A DNA stretch of 64,000 nt from Rubripirellula reticaptiva (GTDB lineage: Bacteria; Planctomycetota; Planctomycetia; Pirellulales; Pirellulaceae). The notes below the pieces were generated by a model. The model was not told the origin of the DNA, made no database searches, and was given only the letters and a program-made list of their open reading frames with translations. The stretch is taken from positions 1,488,001 through 1,552,000 of the forward strand of contig NZ_SJPX01000002.1 in the NCBI RefSeq assembly GCF_007860175.1, written 5' to 3'. Below, in pieces: positions 51,637 to 60,638 of this stretch (the stretch's first letter is position 1; each line of letters starts with the position of its first letter). The position numbers and the translations under genes were made by a program.

Positions 51637-53777
51637 CATCGCATCCGACAACCGTGCGGTTGCGGGCGGACTTGATCCATCGCCAAATCAGGTCGGGCGG
51701 CCAAAAGATTTGGGTGGTCAAAGATCCGCTTGTCCGATCGTACTTTCACTTTACCGATCAAGAGCACGCGATGTTGATGTTGGCCGATGGCCGTCGATCT
51801 TTCAAGCAATTGTCTGCCGACGCAGCATCGTTGTTCTTGCCGCTACACTTGTCGCCCCAACAAGTCCTCCAGTTCTTCGCTGGTGCCAGCCACAACGGTC
51901 TTGTCGCAACCCGAAACACGTCAACGCCATCACTTGCGAAGCGATCCCGCCGGTGGTCAAACCCACTCGCCATTCGATTGCCCGGCATCGATCCCACCCA
52001 AGGACTTGCCAAACTCGATTTCGTTTCGCGTCTGCTCTTTTCAGTGCCGGCAATGACCGTGATCGCGACACTAGTCATTGCCGCCGTCTTGACGGTCATC
52101 ACTCGGTGGTCTTCGTTTGCCAGCGATGTAGCAACGGCGGCCTCGCGGTTGGACAACTGGATCATTCTGGCCCTCGTGATTGGAACAACCAAAATCACTC
52201 ACGAGCTTGCCCATGCAATGGCATGCCAAAAACTGGGTGCCCGATGTAGCGAAATCGGTGTGATGTTTTTGGTTGGCGTTCCCTGTTTGTACTGCGACGT
52301 CTCGGACGCTTGGATGCTGGACCGGCCTTGGAAACGAATTCTGGTGTCGGCAGCCGGAATGATCGCCGAACTTTCGATCGCTGCCGTTGCAACCGTGGCT
52401 TGGGTCGCAGCCAACGACGGCCCGCTGCGCGACATTTGCGTCACCGTGATGGTAGTCTGTTCGGTTTCGACCCTACTGTTCAATGGCAACCCGTTGATGA
52501 AGTACGACGGCTATTACATTCTGTCGGACGTGATCGGAATGCCTAATCTTGCTAGTCGTGCGAGAACTGCGTTTCAGCGTCGGTTCACGAACACGATTTG
52601 GGGTGCACCGTCGAATTCTGGATCCGGATCGATTCACGATCCGGCGCACTACGAAATCGGCCTGATCGGATTTGCAATCGCCAGCGGAATCTACCGAACT
52701 CTGGTTTACTCCGTGATCGCGATGACCTTCTATCAGTGGGCCAAATTGCACGGATTTGCCGATACGGTTTTTGCGGTGGGCCTAGCGGCGGGATCATTTG
52801 CTGTGGGCCGAAGGATTTACCATCTTTTGACACAGCCGAAACATGCCCGATCGCCACACGGGCGTTCACAGATTCGAGTTGGCACGGCCACCGGGATTGC
52901 CGCGGCGTTAACTGTCATCGCAGTAACGTTCCCCTTGCCTCGTTCGGTCACCGCGGTGTCGATCACCGAACCACAGTCCGCCAAATCAATCGTCGTCTCG
53001 GCCCCAGGCCAAATTCGTCACGCCGTATTGTCGGGTGCCACGGTCCGGCCCAACGACATCGTGGCAAGCCTGATCGATGACGACGCCGATCGAGAACGCA
53101 TAGCGATTGCGACTCACCGAGACCAACTGGAATCCGAGTTGGCGGGATTGCAGAATCGCCGCGGCGTTGACGCCGGCGCATCGGCAGCGATCCCGATGAC
53201 CCGAAAGTCTCTGGATCAAACGAACAAGCAACTCAGCCTGATCGATCGCGAACTCGACCGTCGAACCCTGCGGTCCGACGTCAACGGTGTTGCCTTTCCG
53301 CCCGAGCGGATCACAGAATCACAAACGCCGGATTGGCAACCTCGCGGTTGGAAAGGCACACCGCTGGACGTCAGCAATCGCGGCGCGCAGCTTGATGAAG
53401 GCACGCAAGTTTGTGTGATTGGTGACGCCGTCCGGCGAGACGCGATCGTTTACTTGAGCCAGAATGACGTTGAATTGGTTCGGATCGGCCAACAAGCGAT
53501 TCTGCGAGTTGCCGACCGACCGCGAGGCAGCGTGACCGGACACATCACCGAAATCGCAACGTCTCCGGCCAACGAAATACCAGCGAGTCTAATCCAGTCC
53601 GGGCGAATTCAACAATCGTCAGTCGACTCGCAACCGCAACCTTACTATCAGGCCCGAATCCGAATCGATCATCAACCGATCACGCTACCGGTTCGAATGA
53701 TCGCAGCGGCCCAAATCAAAGTGGATTCAGCATCCTTTTGGACGCGGCTGAATCGCTGGGCAAGTGACGCGTTTTGA
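51633..53777 (+). CDS. PqqD-like/M50 metalloprotease/HlyD-like fusion protein
   Basis: The 714-residue protein begins with about 90 residues that resemble a PqqD/RiPP recognition element-like winged helix (WVVKDPLVRSYFHF; LADGRRSFKQL). A multi-pass M50-type site-2 protease core follows, with HELAH at residues 190-194 and the second metal motif NPLMKYDG at 286-293. The last third (about 440-714) is a HlyD-like adaptor (VVSAPGQIRHAVLSGATVRP). GTG 51633 overlaps the previous stop. It may be the inner-membrane part of this exporter, cleaving or guiding a peptide substrate. No substrate gene was seen. Confidence 0.88.
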   Translation: MTSHPTTVRLRADLIHRQIRSGGQKIWVVKDPLVRSYFHFTDQEHAMLMLADGRRSFKQLSADAASLFLPLHLSPQQVLQFFAGASHNGLVATRNTSTPSLAKRSRRWSNPLAIRLPGIDPTQGLAKLDFVSRLLFSVPAMTVIATLVIAAVLTVITRWSSFASDVATAASRLDNWIILALVIGTTKITHELAHAMACQKLGARCSEIGVMFLVGVPCLYCDVSDAWMLDRPWKRILVSAAGMIAELSIAAVATVAWVAANDGPLRDICVTVMVVCSVSTLLFNGNPLMKYDGYYILSDVIGMPNLASRARTAFQRRFTNTIWGAPSNSGSGSIHDPAHYEIGLIGFAIASGIYRTLVYSVIAMTFYQWAKLHGFADTVFAVGLAAGSFAVGRRIYHLLTQPKHARSPHGRSQIRVGTATGIAAALTVIAVTFPLPRSVTAVSITEPQSAKSIVVSAPGQIRHAVLSGATVRPNDIVASLIDDDADRERIAIATHRDQLESELAGLQNRRGVDAGASAAIPMTRKSLDQTNKQLSLIDRELDRRTLRSDVNGVAFPPERITESQTPDWQPRGWKGTPLDVSNRGAQLDEGTQVCVIGDAVRRDAIVYLSQNDVELVRIGQQAILRVADRPRGSVTGHITEIATSPANEIPASLIQSGRIQQSSVDSQPQPYYQARIRIDHQPITLPVRMIAAAQIKVDSASFWTRLNRWASDAF

Positions 53778-53810
53778 TCAACCACGCAAAACGCTTAAGT
53801 TCAACCGTCG

Positions 53811-54569
53811 CTATAACCGAAATCGAATCGGCAGTACTTCCACCGACTCAGTTGCTCGCCCGAAACGCCGCGCAGGTTGTCCGTGCCATTGACTCACTGC
53901 CGCGACGGCTGCGCGATCAAGAGTCGTGTGGCCGCTGGATTCGACAACTTTAACTTCGGCAACGCGCCCGACCGAGTCGATTTTTAATCGCAGCATGACC
54001 GTTCCCTCCAAACCGTCACGCACAGCTTCGACCGGATACTCCGGTGGTGGACTGAATGAAAAGTCCACCGCGATTTTTTCCGCGAGCCCGACCACTTGCT
54101 CAAGTGGCGATAGATCGACCGATGGCGGTTTGGATTGGCGGGCGACCGATCGCCTCGGCCTTGGCTCGGCAGTGAACTCAATCGTTGGCATGTCCACGAC
54201 CGCAATCGACGTTCGCGAAATTATCGGTTCGCGTTCAGATTGACATTCATCCCACTCGGGCAGTGATCGGTCGGCGACATTAGTCGGATCGACGGGCGAT
54301 TTGTCGACCAGAGATTTCAAGTCCCGATCGATCGCTTCGACGGGCGTCGGCTGACGAATCGCAATCGGTTCAGCCGCTAAGCTGACCATCGTCATCGCAA
54401 CCGACTCGGTCGACGTTGCACTGGCGATGCTGATCTCGATCGAAACAGCATTCTGGTGACCAGAGGTTTTGAATCGATTGACCACTGAAATCGGTAACGC
54501 GCAGATCGCCCCCATCACGCTCGCATGAACGGCAACGGAGATCAGAGTCGAACGGACAAACGATTTCAA
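53811..54569 (-). CDS. tonB: TonB energy transducer
   Basis: The 252-residue protein has an N-terminal membrane anchor (about 8-30), a polar linker with fewer Pro-rich repeats than E. coli TonB, and the C-terminal TonB domain (about 170-252: PPPEYPVEAVRDGLEGTVML, VVESSGHTTLDRAAVAAV). TonB transmits the proton motive force to outer-membrane receptors. It lies 31 bp after hemP on the same strand and is divergent from the receptor gene. No exbB or exbD is in the window. Confidence 0.92.
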   Translation of the reverse strand: MKSFVRSTLISVAVHASVMGAICALPISVVNRFKTSGHQNAVSIEISIASATSTESVAMTMVSLAAEPIAIRQPTPVEAIDRDLKSLVDKSPVDPTNVADRSLPEWDECQSEREPIISRTSIAVVDMPTIEFTAEPRPRRSVARQSKPPSVDLSPLEQVVGLAEKIAVDFSFSPPPEYPVEAVRDGLEGTVMLRLKIDSVGRVAEVKVVESSGHTTLDRAAVAAVSQWHGQPARRFGRATESVEVLPIRFRL

Positions 54570-54600
54570 AATGAATTCCAGTACTCGGCCGCGAAAGCGA

Positions 54601-54816
54601 CTATTTACTTAAGTATAATTTTCCCGATGAAGTCAGCCGCAAACGGTAAACATCGCCTGCGTGATCGATCCATACCTCTCGTCGACCACGTAGTATTTCT
54701 TGCGAGGAGATGAACAACGGATCCTGACCAGAATGGTCCGACCGCCCACTGCAGTCGAGCGTTTTGCTCGACTCTTCGATTTTGCACGGATCATCGGGTT
54801 TTTCAGATTCAGGCAT
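54601..54816 (-). CDS. hemP: Hemin uptake protein HemP
   Basis: The 71-residue protein has the HemP C-terminal signature: ISSQEILRGRREVWIDH, then GDVYRLRLTSSGKLYLSK. HemP proteins accompany heme uptake genes in many bacteria and are linked to receptor expression. The first about 30 residues are polar and variable. ATG 54816 is used. With tonB downstream and a TonB-dependent receptor divergent, it defines a heme or hemoprotein uptake locus. No Fur box was clear in the intergenic region. Confidence 0.9.
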   Translation of the reverse strand: MPESEKPDDPCKIEESSKTLDCSGRSDHSGQDPLFISSQEILRGRREVWIDHAGDVYRLRLTSSGKLYLSK

Positions 54817-55127
54817 CCTACTTCCCTAATGCAGATGTCGTGCCGCCCCAGTCGACTTTTGCTTCGCATGGCCTTTTTCCCACTTTGAAGCCGGTGAAAT
54901 GGACCCGAGCGACGCAAAATCCGCCCGCGACGGCGAAACGAACGCCACGAAATCGAAGATCGTTGTTCCCATTATTCGCGTTGAGGCAACTTTGCCGGTG
55001 CCGGATGCAACGGGCAAAGCGTTCAAGCCGCTTGCGCCGATGACAACCAATGAACCAACCAGAACGATTACGCTAGCCTAGCCCTGTTGCGACGGCTGAA
55101 ATTCGTTCGGATTAAAAGTCAGCTACT
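54817..55127. other. 311-bp divergent region between hemP-tonB and the receptor
   Basis: Promoters for both transcripts should lie here. I looked for the 19-bp Fur consensus and found no good match. Two short open frames (54826-55050 minus and 54899-55081 plus) overlap each other and lack family features, so they are not called. Confidence 0.35.
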
Positions 55128-57584
55128 GTGAAACTGCATTCCATTCTCGGCCTGACGCTGGCGACTGCACTTGGATCGAGCGTCCTTGTTTCTAGCGTCT
55201 GCGCCCAAATCGTGACCGACAGCAACGTCAGCCTGGCAACGCTGCTGCAACAAAACGAGTCGGCGACGTTACCAGAGATCGAAGTCCGCCCACCCGCCGC
55301 AGAGCCACCGATCGCCCCGATCGACACACCACCGGATACCGTCGTTACACCAGCGCCAATGCTGGCACCAAATTCCACTCCTATCGAGCCAGCATTTGCA
55401 CCGCCAGAGTTCCCGACGAATGGATCATCGGTCGCCTCGCCCTCACCGGCAAACGTTGCAAGCCGCGCGCCCGCGTCACCATCGAATGGCGCCACCGCAA
55501 ACTCACCCTTCAGCGACTCGTTCCCTTCGCTTAGCGAACAAATTTTCGGCTCAATCGCGAGCAACCCCACCGGACTCAACAGTGCTTTTCGTGGCGAGTC
55601 GGATCTGTTTGATTCGCCCCAACTGGGCACCATCGTCGACCGATCTGACTTGGATAGGCGTCAGGCCACGACGATGTTTCGCGCCCTTCAAAACGAAGTC
55701 GGCGTGACGTTGCAACAGACCGGCAACGGCCAATTGTCGCCGTTCATTCGCGGATTGACGGGGCAACAGATCCTGGTGCTGGTCGACGGAATTCGGATGA
55801 ATACCAGCATCCTGCGTCCTGGTCCTAATCAATATGCCGCGACGATTGATCCAGGAACCATCCAGCGGATCGAAGTCATTCGCGGAGCCGAATCGGCTCT
55901 GTGGGGAAGCGACGCGATTGGCGGTGTCATCAACGTGGTCACTCGGTCGGCTGATCCGCTGCGTGGCAACTATTCGAGCCCCGAATTCAGTCAGATCTAC
56001 AGCTCGGCCGAAGCTTCATCCTACACACGCACCGGCTTCAGCGGATGGTACGGCGCCACCGGAATCGTCGGTGGCATTTCGTACCTGGACGTCGGGAATG
56101 TCGATCGCGGAGGCGATCTTGGACGCCAATTTGCGACGGACTACCAGCAGTACGCCGGCGACGTGAAACTGCAACGAATGTTGACCAAAGATCATCTGCT
56201 GACAGTGGCACTGCAACATTTTGAACAGCAAGACCTGAAACGCAGCGACCGATTTTTGCCGTTTGTCCTGGGGCCGGCCCCGGACGGAAGCGTGCCCACA
56301 CAGCGCCCCACCATTTATGATCCGCAGCAACGGGATCTGATCTACGCACGACTGGAAGGCTTGCTGCCCGACGACGTGTTCTTTGCCGACGCTTATTCAG
56401 TCACGTTCTCGGGAACGCGAACCAAAGAAGGCTCCATCGTTGATCGTTACACCGACAATTCGGCGGCTGCCACGATCACTCGCCGCGAAATCAGCGAGTT
56501 CGACGACCTCGGTTGGGGCACGGTGCTGTCGGCGGTGAAGAATATGGGCGACTTTGGCAGATTGACTTACGGCACCGACTTCTATGCCGAATCGATCAAC
56601 GCCGAGCGGATTCGAATCAACGATCCCGCGAACCCGGTCTCGACGCCCGCCAACGTGGATCCCCAGTATCCGGACGACAGCGCAGCCGATCGAGTCGGCG
56701 CTTACTTGTCATGGAACGTCCCCGTGACCGATCGGCTTGATGCAACGACCAGTGTTCGATACGAAAACATCAACGTTTCGGGCACGCCCAACTTTACCGG
56801 CCTGGGTGAAACCTACTTTCAACGTTCTTACCAAGACTGGATCGCCAGCATCGGCTTGTCTTACGAGTTGACCGAGAACATGCGTTTGATCGGCGGTGTA
56901 TACGAAGGATTTCGAGCACCCACGATTGACGATTTGACGGCCAACAAGACTTCGCTGCAAAATAATGTCTCGGTTCCATTGGTTGGAAACTTGGCGGCTG
57001 AGCCCGAACATAGCTACACGTATGAAGTCGGATTGAAGTTCAATTACGACCGACTGCGATTGCAGGCAGTCGAATACTGGACGGACTTCGATAGTTTTCT
57101 GTCGCGTGAAACGATTGGCGGCGTTGACTTCTTGACGAACCAAACGGCGTACCTGAACGGTACCGAAATCAACGGCGAATACTTGCTAACGACAAACCTT
57201 TCGCTGTACGGAAACTTTGCTTACACGTATGGCCAGATCACATCGAGTGACGAACCGATCACCCGCATTCCGCCCATTCAGAGCATCCTTGGACTGCGTC
57301 TGACGGAACCTAACGCGAACGCCTTTGTCGATGTCTACACATGGATGGTGGGGCGATCGGATCGTTACAACCAACTGAATCTCAGCGACGTGCGATTTAT
57401 ACCGGGCGGCACGCCGGGCTATGCGACCTTGAACGTTCGAACAGGGCGAAGCTTTGGCGACAAACGCCAACATCAACTGTCCTTGTCGCTGGAAAACCTA
57501 ACCGACAAGGGATACCGAGTGCTTGGCAGTGGCGTCGATGGTACCGGGTTCAACGCAATCTTTGGGTACCAGTGGCGACTATAG
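55128..57584 (+). CDS. TonB-dependent heme-type outer-membrane receptor
   Basis: The 818-residue receptor starts with GTG 55128 and a signal peptide (1-27), then a Pro/Ala-rich segment of about 110 residues. The plug domain (about 163-274, with IRGLTGQQILVLVDGIRMN and GAESALWGSDAIGGVINVVTR) and a 22-strand barrel follow. The FRAPTIDDLT motif and the following NL/PE segment are like the FRAP/NPNL boxes of heme receptors. With hemP and tonB next door, heme or hemoglobin uptake is the best call. The Pro-rich N-terminal extension is unusual. Confidence 0.9.
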   Translation: MKLHSILGLTLATALGSSVLVSSVCAQIVTDSNVSLATLLQQNESATLPEIEVRPPAAEPPIAPIDTPPDTVVTPAPMLAPNSTPIEPAFAPPEFPTNGSSVASPSPANVASRAPASPSNGATANSPFSDSFPSLSEQIFGSIASNPTGLNSAFRGESDLFDSPQLGTIVDRSDLDRRQATTMFRALQNEVGVTLQQTGNGQLSPFIRGLTGQQILVLVDGIRMNTSILRPGPNQYAATIDPGTIQRIEVIRGAESALWGSDAIGGVINVVTRSADPLRGNYSSPEFSQIYSSAEASSYTRTGFSGWYGATGIVGGISYLDVGNVDRGGDLGRQFATDYQQYAGDVKLQRMLTKDHLLTVALQHFEQQDLKRSDRFLPFVLGPAPDGSVPTQRPTIYDPQQRDLIYARLEGLLPDDVFFADAYSVTFSGTRTKEGSIVDRYTDNSAAATITRREISEFDDLGWGTVLSAVKNMGDFGRLTYGTDFYAESINAERIRINDPANPVSTPANVDPQYPDDSAADRVGAYLSWNVPVTDRLDATTSVRYENINVSGTPNFTGLGETYFQRSYQDWIASIGLSYELTENMRLIGGVYEGFRAPTIDDLTANKTSLQNNVSVPLVGNLAAEPEHSYTYEVGLKFNYDRLRLQAVEYWTDFDSFLSRETIGGVDFLTNQTAYLNGTEINGEYLLTTNLSLYGNFAYTYGQITSSDEPITRIPPIQSILGLRLTEPNANAFVDVYTWMVGRSDRYNQLNLSDVRFIPGGTPGYATLNVRTGRSFGDKRQHQLSLSLENLTDKGYRVLGSGVDGTGFNAIFGYQWRL

Positions 57585-57689
57585 CATGTCACTGAGACGC
57601 CCCCTGAGACTTCCCCAGGAACTATGCCCAGTCGGTGCCAGGCGAGTCGCCTATGGTCCCTATCCGATCAGACGTTATCGTTTACCGTC

Positions 57690-58076
57690 ATGAACCGATT
57701 ATCCCAACCGCCTCGAACGGCCAGACCCGACTACTCGGCCAGCACCCGCCCGCCCGCCGATCCGCGCCGCGTCTTGGTATTACTGATCGCGATTGTGCTG
57801 TTGGTCGTTTGTGGCGTGGTGACTTGGAAATTCGGCAGCGACGGATCGGCTCGGTTTCTGTCGGCCGCGACGGGCCGAGTCGGCTTGTTGATGGGGGCTC
57901 TGTGGTTGGCTTGGCCATCACTTAAGAAACCCGCACGATGGTTGCCCCCCGGGATCGCGGTTGCAGGTGTTGCAGGTTTGGCAGTGATCGCCGTCCGGCC
58001 TCAATTGGCCTTGGTCGTTTTTCCAGCAATCGGCACGATCGCCGCGATCACAGTTTTCATGCGTGGGCTGCGATAG
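57690..58076 (+). CDS. Small integral membrane protein
   Basis: The 128-residue protein has a polar N-terminus (about 27 residues) and four hydrophobic spans near residues 29-48, 60-78, 88-104 and 106-122 (RVLVLLIAIVLLVVCGVVTW is the first). No family was recognised. ATG 57690 is preferred to the upstream frame start at 57624. It lies 105 bp after the receptor gene. Confidence 0.6.
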   Translation: MNRLSQPPRTARPDYSASTRPPADPRRVLVLLIAIVLLVVCGVVTWKFGSDGSARFLSAATGRVGLLMGALWLAWPSLKKPARWLPPGIAVAGVAGLAVIAVRPQLALVVFPAIGTIAAITVFMRGLR

Positions 58077-58342
58077 ACGGTGTCGTTCGTTGCGTTCTAA
58101 GTGCTGTGAAACTGCGACAGTGTTAAAATTTGCGGGCGCTGCAAACGGAATCAGCGACAAAATCAGAAAAAACCTACCTTGCACCTCCCTAACAAGCCGA
58201 AACTACCAGCAACACCAGTCTGGTATTACCGCCTGAACCACCAAGTCCCCACGACTGGGCGACTTGCCCATCGACATCGTGTCGGCGGAACTTGTAGTGG
58301 AACAGGCCCAGACGGATCTAGGACTGCAGGGAGGCATATTCA

Positions 58343-59524
58343 ATGCGACGCAAGTATTTCGGATTGGCGATTGCCGCGCTCGCTACCCTCGGGCCAATGC
58401 AGGCCTGGGGTGGCGACCGCGAAATCGCGGAACAGATCATCTCGCGATTAAAGACGAATCGTGATTCAGGAGCTCTCAAGGACTTCACCCTCGACATGAA
58501 AGTCGACGATGGCGTGGTGTTGTTCCGAGGCAGCGTAAGCAAAGCGGCTCAGAAGGACTTGGTCCTTGACGCCGCCGACGGCATCGAAGGCATCGCAAAG
58601 ATTGTTGACGAAGTCAGCGTGATCGCAGCTCAAGTTGCTGCGACTGAGACAGCCGAAAAGGCATCGATCGTGAAACCCTCGACCGAAGTTGCAACGGCCG
58701 AGGAAATCGAACTTCAACAAGTTCCTTTGGAACTAGCAACCGAAGCTCAACCCGCCAGCGACTTTTCGTTCCGAGAAGCTCTGGCTGCTCAAGCTCGGGC
58801 GATTCAACCAAGCTCAGTGATGCCCGGCGAAATTCGCCCTGCATCGGCGGTTGAACCACTCGATGATGATGCGGTTGTCAGCAGCGTGGTCAACGCGCTC
58901 AGTCAAGCGAAAGATGCCGGCCAATTGAAGGGCTTTGGCGTCGACGTGAAGAGCAACAACGGCGTTTTGCAACTGACCGGCCGTGCCGCCAGTGCCGAAC
59001 AACGCGTTGAAATTCTTCGCATTGCTGAATCGGTGCCCGGTGTTTCAGGGATTCGCGAAGCGATCTCGGTTGCCTCGACACAACCTGCGAGTTTGGCCCG
59101 TCTGCCACAATCTGGAACACCAGCTCAATTGGCATCGGCTCCGAGCTATCCGCAGCAACAAATGGCACCCCAACAAGCGATGACGGCTCCTTACCGCACG
59201 CAAAATGGTCAGCCACAACAAGGCCAAATGCGAACCGTTGGCATGCACGGTGCACCAGTGATGGGACAGCCTGTCCCAATGGCACCGTACTCGTCCGGCG
59301 GCGGAGCACCACGGTACGATTCGCCCAACCTGCCTAACTATGCTTGGCCAGGCTACGCGGCTCACCCCAACTATGCGGCGGTCACGTACCCACAACAGTA
59401 CAGCCCATCGGCATGGCCATACATCGGCCCGTTCTATCCTTATCCACAAGTCCCACTGGGATGGCGTAAGGTCAGCTTGGAATGGGACGACGGTTGGTGG
59501 TTCTTGGACTTCACAGACCGCTGA
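58343..59524 (+). CDS. Periplasmic protein with two BON domains
   Basis: The 393-residue protein has a signal peptide (1-24) and two BON (OsmY-like) domains. The first is about 28-92 (IISRLKTNRDSGALKDF; GVVLFRGSV). The second is about 176-238 (VVNALSQAKDAGQLKGFGVDV; GVLQLTGRA). A Gln/Pro/Tyr-rich tail (about 255-370) and a conserved end (SLEWDDGWWFLDF) follow. BON domains bind phospholipids or other envelope parts. GGGAGG lies before ATG 58343. A strong terminator follows at 59570. Confidence 0.9.
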   Translation: MRRKYFGLAIAALATLGPMQAWGGDREIAEQIISRLKTNRDSGALKDFTLDMKVDDGVVLFRGSVSKAAQKDLVLDAADGIEGIAKIVDEVSVIAAQVAATETAEKASIVKPSTEVATAEEIELQQVPLELATEAQPASDFSFREALAAQARAIQPSSVMPGEIRPASAVEPLDDDAVVSSVVNALSQAKDAGQLKGFGVDVKSNNGVLQLTGRAASAEQRVEILRIAESVPGVSGIREAISVASTQPASLARLPQSGTPAQLASAPSYPQQQMAPQQAMTAPYRTQNGQPQQGQMRTVGMHGAPVMGQPVPMAPYSSGGGAPRYDSPNLPNYAWPGYAAHPNYAAVTYPQQYSPSAWPYIGPFYPYPQVPLGWRKVSLEWDDGWWFLDFTDR

Positions 59525-59863
59525 TCCATAGCTGGTTGTTAAACTAGCCAAAGCTTTAGCGTGAAACAGAAGCCCGTCCGCGACACTTGTCGCAGGCGGG
59601 CTTTTTTCGTGCGTGGGCGTCGACTTCGTGGAAGAAGCTTCTTTCGTGATTCACGCAGGCAGCTGCGGCGGCAGACGTGCCCGCACACGGCCATGCCCAG
59701 CAAACACGGACCAGTGAAGACGGCCTCGGCCAAAGTCCAATCACCAAATCGAACGATTCTTCGGAATTACCCGCAAGATCGGCACAGGTTCACACGATAC
59801 TACTGGTACGCAAGAGGTGCCGAAGCCTCTCGCACATGGAACGAACCACGGAAGGTTTCTCGG
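59525..59863. other. 339-bp intergenic region with terminator and palindrome
   Basis: After the BON gene there is an intrinsic terminator (59570-59607) and a 12-bp palindrome AAGAAGCTTCTT (59632-59643). The promoter of the lipoprotein gene should lie in the remainder. The open frame through this region before 59864 lacks coding features. Confidence 0.5.
59570..59607 (+). terminator. Intrinsic terminator after the BON gene
   Basis: AAGCCCGTCCGCGAC pairs with GTCGCAGGCGGGCTT (imperfect 15-bp stem, 4-nt loop) and is followed by TTTTTT. It lies 45 bp after the stop codon. Confidence 0.85.
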
Positions 59864-60520
59864 ATGACCAGCTCGAATTGCCGTCGCACTCACGAAACGA
59901 GTAACGCGACCCACGATTCAATTTCGCCTAAACGCACGTGCGTCGGGCAACATCGCATCTTGGGCCGAATCGCCCTGGGGACGTTGGCCTTGATGGCCAT
60001 TTCGACCACCGGGTGTTTTGGTACGGGTGGCGGATTCAATCTCGGATTCCTCGGATATCCGATTCCCGTCAGCCCCTACTATCAACACAAGCAAGAAGAA
60101 AAGTTCTGGAAGCACGAGCGTTATGAACGCGTGCCGATCCTGGCGCCGACCACGTCGGGCGGTACCGTCAAGGCACTTGACCCACCAAGTGATGACGAAG
60201 TTATCCATGCCCTGGAAACCGCTCGCCCGGTCCAAGGTGGCATTCCGTTGATCTATGAAAAGCAACGGAACAACGTTCGCATCATCAAAGAAAAGATCGC
60301 CGACTACATCGATCCGCCGCGTTTCTATCCTTTGATCGGCCCGGCACAATTGCACCACGCTCACTACAAGTGCACGATTTACTTCGACGAAAAGACTACC
60401 GTCGGCTACCCAGTGCCTCATACACTGCATGACCGCGAAGCAATCGAAGTAGTGTACATCGACCACAACCACTTCCACATGGTTGGCGACGTCGAACCGT
60501 ACACGACGCCGAACCTGTAA
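59864..60520 (+). CDS. Lipoprotein of unknown function
   Basis: The frame is open upstream, but ATG 59864 begins the plausible protein (218 residues): a polar N-terminus, a hydrophobic segment and lipobox STTGC near residue 49. After the lipobox the region is Gly/Pro-rich (FGTGGGFNLGFLGYPIPV), then a polar C-terminal domain with conserved-looking HHAHYKCTIYFDEKT and YIDHNHFHM. His residues are abundant. I do not recognise the family. A second terminator follows. Confidence 0.65.
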   Translation: MTSSNCRRTHETSNATHDSISPKRTCVGQHRILGRIALGTLALMAISTTGCFGTGGGFNLGFLGYPIPVSPYYQHKQEEKFWKHERYERVPILAPTTSGGTVKALDPPSDDEVIHALETARPVQGGIPLIYEKQRNNVRIIKEKIADYIDPPRFYPLIGPAQLHHAHYKCTIYFDEKTTVGYPVPHTLHDREAIEVVYIDHNHFHMVGDVEPYTTPNL

Positions 60521-60604
60521 ACGGAACCGATCACCGCTTAGCGGTCGCTCGTTCCCGATCGCTGGCGACTTGATCGCCGCAACGTTTAACAGCCACGAAC
60601 TACC

Positions 60605-60638
60605 AAGCCAGCTTGATTCAATCAGGCTGGCTTTTTTT
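60605..60638. terminator. Bidirectional terminator between convergent genes
   Basis: AAGCCAGCTTGATT can pair with AATCAGGCTGGCTT (60605-60633, one mismatch) and is followed by a run of seven T (60632-60638). The last bases of the minus-strand gene (stop at 60637-60639) lie within the T-run. Confidence 0.85.

Noticed and set aside
54826-55081. Two overlapping small open frames between hemP and the receptor
   Set aside because: They overlap on opposite strands, lack ribosome binding sites and family features.
54817-55127. Fur box near the heme locus
   Set aside because: Searched by eye for the GATAATGAT-type repeat; no match good enough to report.
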